NCBI GenBank assembly: GCA_033558025.1
Contig: JAUCEF010000012.1
Location: 1,612,001 to 1,676,000, forward strand
Length of the DNA: 64,000 nucleotides
Source of the DNA: Phytophthora sp. 'mugwort'
Lineage: Eukaryota > Oomycota > Peronosporomycetes > Peronosporales > Peronosporaceae
Reading direction: 5' to 3'
The translations under genes and the position numbers were made by a program. Numbering within the stretch: the stretch's first letter is position 1; every line of letters starts with the position of its first letter. Of this stretch, positions 21,992-31,605 are shown in pieces. Below the pieces are notes generated by a model. The model was not told the DNA's origin. It searched no databases and worked only from the letters and a program-made list of their open reading frames with translations.

Positions 21992-23064
21992 CTAATACGC
22001 GTGGTGCAGAGCGCTCTGCGTCGTTACGCGGGATCTCAGACAGACCCGGCGGAAGGCGCTCCGCCTCATGGTACGCTTTGAGCATGCTGACGCAAACGTA
22101 GGATGCGTCGCCATGGACGATAGTAGATTCAGCATGTATGCATTGCCGTGGGCGCCAATGACTGTGAACGGCCCCACGAATCGTGGCCTGAGTTTTGGGC
22201 TCCCTATCGAAGACACTGCGTGTATAGGAAGATTTTTGGCATTTAATAACATCAATTCCCCAATTTTAAACACTTGTCTGTTGTTGCGCACATGGCGGTC
22301 ATTGTTTACCTTTTGTAGATCTTGGGCGGCAGCCATGGCGTCTCGGACGCGAGCACGAATCGCTGCACCAGCCGATGAAGGAAAGAAAGTTCCGTTTCAC
22401 GGACGGACGTACGGCTTTGATACCCATTGGGTCGTCGACGACAGACCCTCCCTCACTCAAATCAGAAGCCGGAGGCAGTGCTAATGGCGTACATGTGCAG
22501 CAACCCATTAATGTAGAACGGGGTGAACCCCGTGGATACGTGAACCGCGTTAGTCAGCGCAAATTCCACTTGGGCAAACTGCGTGCTCCACGTCGTGGGT
22601 CTGACACGCAGACGCTACGCAAGACGTCTTCCAAGACACGGTTGACGCGCTCGGTTTGACCATCGGTCTGTGGATGGTCCGTCATGGACATGTCCAACTT
22701 CGTACCGAGACGTCGGAACAGGTGTTGCCAGAAGTGGGATACAAAACCGAGGGTCTCTGACACTGACAAATGCGTCTGGGAGGCTGTGATGACGGAAGCC
22801 GTTGTCAATGAAGAGTTGAGCCGCCTGCGACGCTGTCACACTCTTCTTCGCGGCCACCAGCCGTACCTTCTTGCTCACCCGGCAAACGAAGACCAAGATG
22901 TCAGTATGGCCTTTCCCATCGGGCGGTAACTCGAAGATGAAGTCCATGCTCATCGAGCGCCAACAGTCAGCCGGAACCGACAAGCACATCAGTGGCGCTA
23001 CTGAAGCGGCGAGGGTTTCACCCGTTGGCACGTCTCGCACGTCTTGGCGTAAGATCGAACCCAC
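21992..23064 (-). pseudogene. gypsy 1 integrase core and C-terminal domain
   Basis: Minus frames contain WRSMSMDFIFELPPDGKGHT (first catalytic Asp), LVFVCRVSKKVRLVAAKKSV, then FVSVRDPRF, where the family normally has SDRDPRF; the second catalytic Asp is Val. Further frames give 'DMSMTDHPQTDGQTERVNRV', the block with the catalytic Glu, and FKIGELMLLNAKNLPIHAVS with LRPRFVGPFTVIGAHGNAYM, the GPF/Y-type C-terminal domain. Three or more frameshifts are present. Confidence 0.85.
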
Positions 23065-23105
23065 CTATACATATGGGGCCACCAGTAATCCCGTGTCACT
23101 GACGT

Positions 23106-23711
23106 CTACATCTTCTCTCGACCCAAGTGGCCGCTAAGCGCCGTGTCGTGGGCCTCAAAGAGGATTTGATGCCTCAGGCCGTCGTTGTTGGGCACGACCA
23201 GGCGAGGTTCGTCCCCGTTGTCTACTTGGTAGTAGAGAAGGCCCTGAGAGAGGGTATAGCGGTGCAATCGCGCGCGTTGATGAGCCGTAAGCTGGGCGTC
23301 ACCACAGCCCGCGCGCAGCGCTTGTACCAAATCTCTGGGATCATCGTCTTCTGCGTAAGCTTCACGAATCCGCTCGTGGAGCGGCGTCTCGAGAAGCACG
23401 GCGTGTGCTAGCTCGTAGTCTGGTCTCCTAGAGAGCGCGTATACCAGAACATTTTGCTTGCCCGGCTCGTAAGCCACCGTGAAAGTGTACTCGGCAAAGA
23501 ACGATAGCCATCGCGGCATACGCTGGGAGAGATGCGGCGACGAAGTCGCCGTCCTCAATGAGGCATGGTCTGTGTAGATCGCGAAGGGCTTGCTGCCCAG
23601 CAGATGAACCCTGAACTTCACTGACGCGTTCTTCATCGCGAGGAGTTCCTTGTCATGGACAGGGTAGTTCTTTTCCGCATATTTCAGCTGCCGGCTTTGG
23701 AACGAAATCAC
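23106..23711 (-). pseudogene. gypsy 1 RNase H and start of integrase
   Basis: A 201-codon frame begins VISFQSRQL-like and continues KNYPVHDKELLAMKNASVKF, FAIYTDHASLRTA, RWLSFFAEYTFTVAYEPGKQ and LSRRPDYELAHAV. This is the gypsy RNase H domain (HDKELLA, YTDH). The usual 'DALSR' at the end reads YALSR, losing one Asp. The frame then enters the integrase zinc-binding region, ending HDTALSGHLGREKM. Confidence 0.85.
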
Positions 23712-23910
23712 CCTCTCCCTGCCTTCGGCACCAACTTGGAGTAGGGCACAGCTGATGCAGAGTCAGAGGCGTCACACACCACGCTAAACGGCCGATCCTC
23801 GTGGGGTAATGCCAGAATTGGTGCACTCTGCAGACTTTGTTTGATGGCTTCAAAGATTCTCTGAGCCTCACCGGTCCATGACCATTCCGCTTATTTCTTT
23901 AGAAGGTTCA

Positions 23911-24766
23911 TCAAAGGCCTGGCCAACTCTGCGTAGTTCTCGCTATACTTGTGTAAGTAGTTGGCGAGGCCGAGCCACTTGCGCAGATCCCGTTGGAAAG
24001 TAGGCACAGCCACTGCGAGATTGCTTCAATCTTCTCGGGGTCAGCCCTTATGCCATCCTTCCCAAGGAAGCACCCGAGGAACGGGATTTCCGCGCCGAAG
24101 ATGCACTTGTTAATGTTTGCATAGAAACGATTCTCCCTCTTGTACAACAAAACCTCACGGAGGTGCGCAATGTGCATTTTGACGTCGGTCTTTCCATCCG
24201 CAGCGCGGCTCTGAACGAAGATATCGTCGAAGTAGGTCTGCACAAAGTGCCGCAGCGGCCGGAATAGCTGTGTCACCAAGCGATTAAACGTCGCTGGCGC
24301 GTTCCCGCATCAGTAGCTGATAGTACCCATTGACCATGTCGAGCGCGCTGAACACCGTGCAGCCCGCCATGTTGCTCTGCAACACATCCTTCCCAGGAAT
24401 AGGCGTTGACGCCGGGATGGTGGCAGCATTCAGCTTGTTGAAGGCCTGAATCATACGCCACTTCCCATTGGGTTTGCGCATGCAAAACGGCGGGGACAAT
24501 TGCGGCGGCTTTGACTCGCGCACCATGCCGGCGGCATGCTTCGCCGCGAAGAACGCGTCGATCACATCGGCTTCTTCCTTCGAAGCGGCAACTGCCATGT
24601 GGTGCAGTACTTGGTACCAGGCTCCAAGTCGATTTCGTGGCGAACGCCACGATCCGGTGGTAATATGGAGGGGGGGGAGGGGATGAAGACCACATCCGAG
24701 AACTCCTTCAACAGAGGGTAATAAGGATCCGACGGATCCTTTAAAATGGCTGCGCCATAACGCCAT
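23911..24766 (-). pseudogene. gypsy 1 reverse transcriptase
   Basis: Two minus frames (24766-24284 and 24279-23911) carry MVRESKPPQLSPPFCMRKPN, GKWRMIQAFNKLNAATIPA, VFSALDMVNGYYQLLM (motif A region, with Asp) and, after a frame change, VTQLFRPLRHFVQTYFDDIFV (FDD motif C). FLGCFLGKDGIRADPEKIEA follows. All are diagnostic of Ty3/gypsy polymerases. The segment that should read 'MPQGLSNAP' between the two frames is lost to the break near 24280. Confidence 0.9.
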
Positions 24767-25249
24767 TGTCTTTGCGCGCCCCTTTCTTCTAGAACGTCTG
24801 GGTCCATGACCGACCAGCTATTAAGTTCCATCGAGACCTGCTCTCCGCGGAGATGGACGAGGTCCTGAATTTCTCCTGCCTTCAATGACGTACGATAACT
24901 CCTCGAGCTCCGTGAGATCCGACACCATGGTAAGGGAGTTAGCTCAAACCCCGACCACAATGGTTGACACCCCACTCACTGGGCCAACAGGTAGGGATAC
25001 AGCCTCGCTGTCAGTCCCTTCGTTCGTGGGAGTCTCTGCTCGACCACCTTGGGTTGCGCGACGCCCGTCGTCAGCGTCTTCTTCATCCGCGTGAGCTATG
25101 CCAGCCGGAACGCGTTGCGTTGTGGGAGTCTCCGCTCGGCCACCTTGGGTTTCAGAAACGACCACTAGTTCGGCAGCGCCGGCGAGATGTCGTTCTCTAC
25201 GTGGCATACCGTGCTCGTCCACAAACCCATCACGGGATGAGGAGGGAAC

Positions 25250-25625
25250 ATGACCCGCCAAAGCTCGACCCACGAGGGGGTTGTGGCTAGTACCTATTGT
25301 GCGACTGCTCCAGTCGATCCACGGTTCATGCTTCACAAGCCAGGGCATGCCGAGGGTCAGGCGTATCGATCATCCATGTTGAGGATGATGAACGGTTCGA
25401 CCGAGTTAAAGTCGTCAAATTTGACAGTCAAAGGAGGAGAACCTTCCGCGTCGATACGATCGAACCAGTCGCTAAGCGAATAGACACATTATGATTACTC
25501 TTAGAGTCTCCTAAAGCTTTAACATACAGTGTACTGTTCCTAGCAATGCTGGTTTTCGTTGCGAAATTGTAGGACGCTCCTGAATCGATCAGGATGGTCA
25601 TAGTTCCTCATACCCTTTGACGCTG
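25250..25625 (-). pseudogene. gypsy 1 aspartic protease, active site lost
   Basis: The minus frame near 25600-25440 reads MTILIRSGASYNFATK, then SIRLATGSIVSTRKV, and in shifted frames FDDFNSVEPFIILNMD and ALACEA.. WIDWSSRTIG. This is the retropepsin fold of gypsy elements, whose active site is D-S/T-G-A. Here Asp is replaced by Arg (RSGA), so the enzyme would be dead even without the frameshifts. Confidence 0.75.
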
Positions 25626-25742
25626 GCGGTGACGACCACGAGGTTAGACCGTGTAGCGGCCACCGAGAAGAACAACAACTTGTCTCAGGGACTTGCTCCC
25701 CTAGACGGGGAAGAGCGGAGTCTCCCAGCAGGGCGTCCGCAC

Positions 25743-26561
25743 CTACTGGGAGCCGTTGTTTTCCGACAAGTCGGACTCGGTTATATAGAGCGACGGCGAC
25801 GCCGAGGTGGCCTTGCCACGGTTGACTCGCCACGGGTTTGTCGGGCAATTGCGACGGAAGTGGCCTGTTTGGTTGTAGCCGAAGCAACGACCACTCGCTC
25901 GTGGTTTCTCCGAAGAGAGTCGAGCCGGCTCGGCAGAAAAGATCTCCATGGGGGTGGGGCCTTCAGGCGAGTCCGACGGACCAGCATGCCCCTGTCCAGA
26001 ACGCACCCAGTGGTCTTCCAGCAGAGCGAGGTGTACTGCCTCGGTGAAGGTCTTGGGGTTGACGCCGGAAGAGCTCCGTCCGCACCGGACCCGTGCGGAC
26101 GCCTCCAAGTTTTGCAGTTCCATGATATAGTCTTGGGGAGAACGTTTGCCTTGCTTGAATCGCAAGCACAGGGAGCTATGGCGATACGCCACATTGGCCA
26201 ACAGAAAATTCTTGCGGAGTTCTTTTTCCATGAACGACCATGAGGTGAAATACCCCGGAGACGATGTCTCTTGAGCCATAGCCCGTGCATGTGCCCGACC
26301 GCCCAGGTTGGACAGGGCGAAGGCGACTTGAGATCTCACATCATAGATTTGTCCCGCGCTCAGCGCGATCTCGATCTCGCGGATCCAGACGTCCAAGCTG
26401 TCCGACTCCTTCCCGTCGAACATGGGAACCGTCACCTTGACCAACTCCGTCGATCCTTGTCGCGTAGCGAAGGTAACGGACTCCCGCACAGCGGATTGAG
26501 CTGCGTACTGGGCTTCTGCCCATACTGTCACGCGTGCAGCTTCTTGGGCCGCAGCGCTCAC
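25743..26561 (-). pseudogene. gypsy 1 gag (capsid / nucleocapsid)
   Basis: This 272-codon open frame starts MSAAAQEAARVTVWAEAQYA. It contains the capsid pattern LDVWIREIEIALSAGQIYDV, VAFALSNLGGRAHARAMAQE and LRFKQGKRSPQDYIMELQNL. Near residue 230 a zinc-knuckle-like CFGYNQTGHFRRNCP appears; the canonical form is C-x2-C-x4-H-x4-C and the second Cys is Tyr here, so metal binding is probably lost. This is the longest intact open frame of the element. Gag would form the particle that packages the RNA. Confidence 0.85.
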
Positions 26562-26822
26562 ATGTGCGATTAGCGAGGTCTCGTACTGTCAAAACGCTCA
26601 ACGCGGACTCTCTGTTCTTCCGTAGAGAGTGAGGGGGATCCAGCGAAAGCCTGCTTGCGTAGAAGGCTAACCATCTACTCTTAGGTGGCCCAATGGGCAT
26701 CCGAGAGTTGAGGAGGTCTTGTCGAGACGGCATTCGACTCCCTGAGTCCTCCATACGCAAAGAGAACTTGATTGCGGTAGCAATCCGCGACGGTCGCGGG
26801 ATTGACTACTAGTGCTACCAGG

Positions 26823-27250
26823 TGTGACGGGGGTCGCACGCACCCTGGCCTGAGGAAGCGTAGCTTCTAACCGAGACAGACGCCCTGCGTCTCTGTCTTC
26901 TTATAGCACGAGGAAAGCCTGGCTTTTCTATAGTCCGTGGGACAGGTTCCCATGACTTGCGAACTTCTAGGTAAGATTTTAACTGGGTCTTTATTAACAT
27001 GCTCCTTATGTTCTTACTTATTGTGAACTGCCTAATTAATGCATCCCCTAAGTCACCGGTTTCTCAATGGGTGGTTCTCAAGCCATGTCTCCTTCCCAAG
27101 TGCGATTCGTACCTAACTGTGTCTCTCGTCTAAGTGCGACCCTTCCTTTGTGGTGCGTCTTCTCTCCTAGTACCTAGTGTGTGGGCATCCCATAGTGTAC
27201 AGTCACACCAACTGATCACGGGCCATTCGTCAGGAACACGCCCCATTACA
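26823..27250 (-). repeat. Putative 5' LTR and primer-binding site of gypsy 1
   Basis: On the minus strand the block starts TGTAATGGGGCGTGTTCC (27250) and ends CCCGTCACA (26823), giving TG...CA ends. It is followed after two bases by TGGTAGCACT (26820-26811), a TGG-started primer-binding site. The same PBS with the same two-base spacing follows the second gypsy element's LTR at 30154-30145. The start was chosen because coding sequence of element 2 ends exactly there. No matching 3' LTR was seen. Confidence 0.5.
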
Positions 27251-28126
27251 CATGACCTCCAACACTCGACGGAGGTGCTCCAAATACACCTCCATAGCCG
27301 TCTTGTCTCCCTCGGCACGGCTATGGACGAAGATGTCGTCGAAGTACGACTCTGCGTACGCACGCAGTGGTCTAAACAACTGCGTGACCAGGCGATTGAA
27401 CGTCGCCGGGGCATTAGACAGGCCCTGTGGCATCACCTGCCACTCCAGAGCATACCGCTCAGGGTGTTCACTACGATGAGCGAGATGTCGCTCTCGCACA
27501 TCGGCATCTGGTAGTATCCATCCACCAGATCCAGGGCGCTGTATAACTCGCTCCCGGCCATGCTGTTTAACAACACATCCTTTTGCGGGGTGGGTGTCTG
27601 GGCCGGCACCGTTGCGCTGTTCAGCATATTAAAAGCATGAACCAGATACCACTTCCCGTTCAGCCTCCGAGCGCAGAATGTTGGCGTCGAGTGCGGGGAT
27701 TTTGATTCCCGCACCATGCCTGCCTTGGCCTTTGCGGTGAAGAAGGCATCAATGACCTCGCACTGCTCTCGAGGCAGTGGCCATTGTCTAGTGACACAGT
27801 ACTTTGTGCCCGGCACGAGATCAATCTCGTGCGTGACCGCGATCCGGTGGGAGTTGAGACGGTCGATCCTTGGACACCACGTCCTCGAACTCCTTCATCA
27901 AAGGATACACTGTATCCTTCGGGTTCTTGAGAATCTAAGAACCCAAGCGCGAGGCACGCTGGGAGGAGAATGCCTCCAGGACGTCCTCGTCCATAACCGA
28001 GGAGGAATTCAATTCCTCTGGAGTGGACTCTTGCTTCAAGACTACCACCTCCGCAATTTTTCCTGCCTTCAGGTAGGCCAGGAGATCTGTCGGCGTCAAC
28101 TCTTCGAGGTTCAGGAGCTCTGACAC
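27251..28126 (-). pseudogene. gypsy 2 reverse transcriptase, cut short
   Basis: Minus frames carry ELLNLEELTPTDLLAYLKAG (pre-RT linker), CEVIDAFFTAKAKAGMVRES, GKWYLVHAFNMLNSATVPAQ, LYSALDLVDGYYQMPM (motif A), then in another frame MPQGLSNAPATFNRLVTQLF (motif B) and YAESYFDDIFVHSRAEG (FDD motif C). The text ends at HLRRVLEV, where gypsy 1's LTR begins. Two frame changes break it in addition to the truncation. Confidence 0.85.
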
Positions 28127-28384
28127 CTCTGGCAGCGGCTCTAGCTGGATGCCGCCTGCCTTGACCCGATGGCCGGTCTCGCCGTCGAGGATGTGATAAC
28201 ACCCTTCGAATTGCCGCGTAGGAAGAACCCGGGCCCTGAGTTCCTAGTCGCTAGATGCGACTCCAGTCTGAAATGACTTCAGACTCGACTTGCGGTGTCA
28301 ATTATTTCGTCGACGGCGACCGTGACGTGGTACTTCGTTACCCACGTCTGTAGACATCTCCTTGACGACGTCCAAAGCCTCTAG

Positions 28385-28625
28385 GTCTTCGTGTGGAACA
28401 TGGCTACCCACACAAAAGTACATCCCGCCACTTCTTCTTCAGTTATAGTCTGGGCGACCTGGTATGGAACAAGGTTATCCACACAGGAAGCGCATTCTGC
28501 ACCTTCCTCGCCAGTTTCTGTCTGGGTGACACGGTGTGGAACATGGTTATCCACACAGGAAGCGCCTCGAGCATCTTCCTCGCCAGTTTCAGTCTGGGTG
28601 ACTTGGTGTGGACCTAGGTTGCCCA
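28385..28625 (-). repeat. 72-bp tandem repeat in the gypsy 2 linker (about 3.3 copies)
   Basis: The protease-RT linker holds 24-residue units: HQVTQTETGEEDARGASCVD, HRVTQTETGEEGAECASCVD and YQVAQTITEEEVAGCTFVW, preceded by N/P-containing joints. The 72-bp DNA unit keeps frame, with ~80% identity between the first two copies and more divergence in the third. Acidic, Thr-rich spacer repeats like this probably act only as a flexible linker. Confidence 0.85.
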
Positions 28626-29190
28626 CCTGGTCGGTGCCTCCGTGCACCGCCACTCTTGAAGCCTCGGCCGCCGGTCTAGATTCCGGCGCGGGTCGAGGGC
28701 TATCCTGCAAGGACTGCCGCACTCGACCAGGTGCAGCTTCTGCTGCCACGCTTCTAGGGAGTCGTTCAATACGTCGGCGGCTACCAAACATCCTATGTAT
28801 GCTCTTGCATCCCGATGCCCCGTTCGGACGCCCCAGTTCCTGGCAGAGGTGGGAACATGACTCACCAATGCTCTGCCAGTAGCTGCGGGCCGGCTGGCCG
28901 ATGGCTTTGTTTCGCCAATCGATCCATGACTCATGTTTCTCGAGACAGGGCATGCCCAGGATCAAGTCATACTTGTCCATCTCTAGGACAACAAACTGCT
29001 CCATGCTGTCGAAGTTCTCAAACTTCACAGCTAGATCCACATGGACCTTGGGAACGGTAATCACTGTTCCGTCGGCCAGTTGTACCAACACTATCCCGTG
29101 CCTTTGCTTTCTCGTAACGCATCGGTAACTAGTTGCTGTTCTCCGCTGTTGGCGGCGCGCGAAGTTTTTCGACGCCCCGGAGTCTATCAA
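28614..29190 (-). pseudogene. gypsy 2 aspartic protease
   Basis: This frame begins MIDSGASKNFARRQQ, with the retropepsin active site D-S-G-A intact, then LVQLADGTVITVPKVHVDLA, VVLEMDKYDLILGMPCLEKH and SWIDWRNKAIG. In the same frame it runs on through a Ser/Arg-rich linker into the 72-bp tandem repeats, so this part of the polyprotein has no frameshift. The open frame totals 269 codons (29190-28381). The protease would process Gag-Pol; the element as a whole is defective. Confidence 0.85.
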
Positions 29191-29494
29191 GACTCGGAAG
29201 GGATGGTTATATCCCCGTACACTTACGTGTACTACTAGCAGCTAAACGCTGCCCTTCTTCGATTCGAGAGGCACAGATTCTCAGGGGCTAAGTCTCCACT
29301 GTTGCGTGCCACTCGTGCACGTCTCATAAAGACTTAGATCTTTCCAGTAGGGCGCACCCCCTACTGTTGTCCTGTGTTCCCTGTCCACGGGGACGCGACA
29401 TTTGCCAGCGACCCTTGAGCTCGATGTGCTTGGGATGGAAGCGCCCGAAATAGCTGGGTGCGGGCCGGCCTACTCTTAGGCCGTCATGAACACG

Positions 29495-29807
29495 TCACCT
29501 TGATATGGGTTCCCACGAGGGATGCGGTGAGCTCCCGCATCTCCTAGATGTACTCGTGCAGCTCAAGTCTTCCGTGTTTACATGATAGAAAGCGTGGCCG
29601 CTGGTGGTACTCATAGTTCTCCGGGAGAAACGCGGCTCTGAGCTGTTCACACATCTGAGCCCAGAATGCGAAGCATCCAGGCGTTGTCGCTTCCCGCGTA
29701 CATGCCCAACCCTTAACACACCCGCTAAGATTGTAGATGGGGAAAGCCACTCGGAGGTGCCCCGAGAGAATTGGAGCCGCATCCATTGCGAGCTCTACTT
29801 GTCGCAC
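29495..29807 (-). pseudogene. gypsy 2 gag fragment
   Basis: A minus frame of 87 codons, MRQVELAMDAAPILSGHLRV, contains VAFPIYNLSGCVKGWAC and LRAAFLPENYEYHQRPRFLS, ending CKHGRLELHEYI. It parallels gypsy 1 gag (VAFALSNLGGR...LRKNFLLANVAYR...FKQGKRSPQDYI). Upstream and downstream parts are in other frames or missing, and no zinc knuckle was seen. Confidence 0.75.
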
Positions 29808-30144
29808 CCAGAAGTGAAGGTTTTCACCTTTCTTCCCTTCATAAGGGTTTACCTTCAGATTAAAGGGCTTGGGGTAGACCGGTTTCGGCTCTGCGGCCAG
29901 AACTTGCAGGTTGCTCCGAACATATTCGATAGCCCCCGCTCATACATGTCGAACGCGTGACCGCGTTCGACCTGCTCAGCTTGCGTTGACGACGCCAAAC
30001 TGCCCAAGGCATCCATACCAAAGATGCCAGTCATCTTACGAACGGACTCGAACTAGTCGTTCAGATGAGGAAACGCATTCCGGTCCATGTTGCTAGGGCC
30101 CAGAGGTTTCAGGTAGTAACCCGCGTAGGCGTGGATTTACTTCA

Positions 30145-30390
30145 AGTGCTACCAAGTGTGACCGGGCATACAACACCTTGCGCACAGGAAGTGTGACTTC
30201 CGGAGAGTATACAAACTCTCAGTGAACGGCAGTTCACTAGTCCCTGGCCTGTGGTGTTATCAAAATTAGGTAGAACAGACTGAATATATTTATAGGTGAC
30301 CCCTTTTTAATGCGTCTACATACTAACTATTAGTCACCTATAAAGTTCCCTAGATGTTATTCTATTGAGTGGCTCTGAGTTTTTGTAACA
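30145..30390 (-). repeat. Putative 5' LTR and PBS of gypsy 2
   Basis: On the minus strand a TGTTACAAAAAC start (30390) and a GGTCACA end (30157) flank 234 bp; PBS TGGTAGCACT follows at 30154-30145. Inside, the strand reads CCTATAAATATATTC (30296-30282), a TATA-like promoter motif. A perfect TATAGGTGAC/GTCACCTATA inverted repeat lies at about 30290-30347. Boundaries are inferred and no second LTR exists to confirm them. Confidence 0.4.
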
Positions 30391-31605
30391 TATCTGTGGT
30401 CCATATCCTTAAAGTCATTATTCCGTCGACGTCATAGTGATGTTTAGCTACATCACTCAATGTACTTCGGTACACCTGCTCTGAAGAGTGACCCCGTTAC
30501 AGACCGTCCACGACAGGAGCCTTTTCCACACTTTTGGGGTCAAACGAACTTCATTAATGGTGAACACATGACCATCCGCTCATCCAAAAGGGACGAGGAG
30601 AGGCGGGTCTTAATTTCTAGCTACGCGTCTCAAGCGGAACTGAGCCACAATCGGTGGCGGAGGGCGCTTGTCCGACTATTTGTGTGTACCACATTTTACT
30701 TAGTGTGTAAAACAACATTTCCTTCGTTGCGCAAACTTCGCATGGAAATATACCTTACTTGACTGTCTAAAGTAGCACACCGCACGGACGCTCTTGACAA
30801 CGTTCCACGAGTCTTCTCACAAAAAGCCAAACAAGTTCTTCTCTAGTAAGCGGATATCCTGCTTCTTCAGCAAATGTCGCGCACCTCCCACTGCAATGGG
30901 CCGGTTATATGCGAGCTGTTACGAGTACGGGTAGATTGAAGTTAGGAACGCTTAATAGCGAGAGTAGAACGCTTAACTGGAAATGCAATTTCTCAGTTGG
31001 TTGAAGCTTTTTTCGGTTCTGCTGGGAAGATTTACGACTAAGAGCTAGGCTACGCGAATCACAGTTCCTAGACCTTGCCCATAGGTAGAGCGCCAACCGT
31101 AGACCTTCCACTTGGACCATTCGATTGCTCACCGCCCACGAACCGTTCCACTATCTCGTGCGGGGACCCGTATCACCCCGCCGGTTCCACTAAAAGAACG
31201 GTTAGATCGAGTGGCTTGGTCGGCCCTCCTTAAGACTAAGGGCCCGACCCGATTTCAAGCGGGACACCTCGCAGAGAGCATACCCACACCGGGGCCGTCA
31301 CACCGGGTGGTGAGGTCCATAGCAGCCATTCCTTCGGCTAGTGTGATTAGGCCCCTTGGTCGAGATACTCGCATCGCAGCATGAGCCTGTCCCAATGCCG
31401 GAATCCCTGGTGTGTGGGTTGCCCACTCGGACTGGGATAATTAGTGCGTGAAAAGGTGACGTTGAAATTCATTTCGCATTGGTATTGGGCAGTGGCAGTT
31501 TGAAATCGACTTACCGGCAACTGAAACAGTCACGTGGTATTTCGCACATGCTTGAAGCAGTATTTCACTGTGAAGCAGAACGAAGATATTAAAGTAGACT
31601 TAATA
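30391..31605. other. No gene recognised
   Basis: About 1.2 kb between gypsy 2 and the 744-bp TIR element. Short open frames on both strands (for example 31132-30905 and 31112-31384) do not resemble families I know. The content is probably decayed repeat. Confidence 0.4.

Larger units (their letters stand above)
21121..27250 (-). mobile_element. Ty3/gypsy retrotransposon 1 (chromovirus type), degenerate
   Basis: A 6.1-kb minus-strand element in canonical order: LTR-like block (27250-26823), primer-binding site, gag, protease, reverse transcriptase, RNase H, integrase and chromodomain. It is broken by frameshifts throughout and has lost several catalytic residues (see parts). A 3' LTR was not found below 21.1 kb, so the right end in element orientation is truncated or rearranged. 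Its 5' LTR abuts the interrupted reverse transcriptase of gypsy element 2 at 27250/27251, which suggests that it inserted into that element. Confidence 0.85.
27251..30390 (-). mobile_element. Ty3/gypsy retrotransposon 2, truncated in reverse transcriptase
   Basis: A minus-strand element in the order LTR-like block (30390-30157), gag (29.8-29.5 kb), protease (29.19-28.6 kb) and reverse transcriptase (28.1-27.25 kb). It stops in mid-RT where gypsy 1's LTR begins. RNase H and integrase are missing. The protein sequence is related to gypsy 1 but clearly distinct, so the two are different lineages or ages. Confidence 0.8.

Noticed and set aside
24955..25260. Direct repeat GGGAGTCTCYGCTCGRCCAC seen twice, considered as a CRISPR-like or regulatory array
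   Set aside because: Only two copies, inside gypsy coding sequence, and the host is eukaryotic; just a short linker repeat.
25617..26243. Plus-strand 208-residue frame opposite gypsy gag
   Set aside because: The minus frame carries the gag motifs; the plus frame has none.
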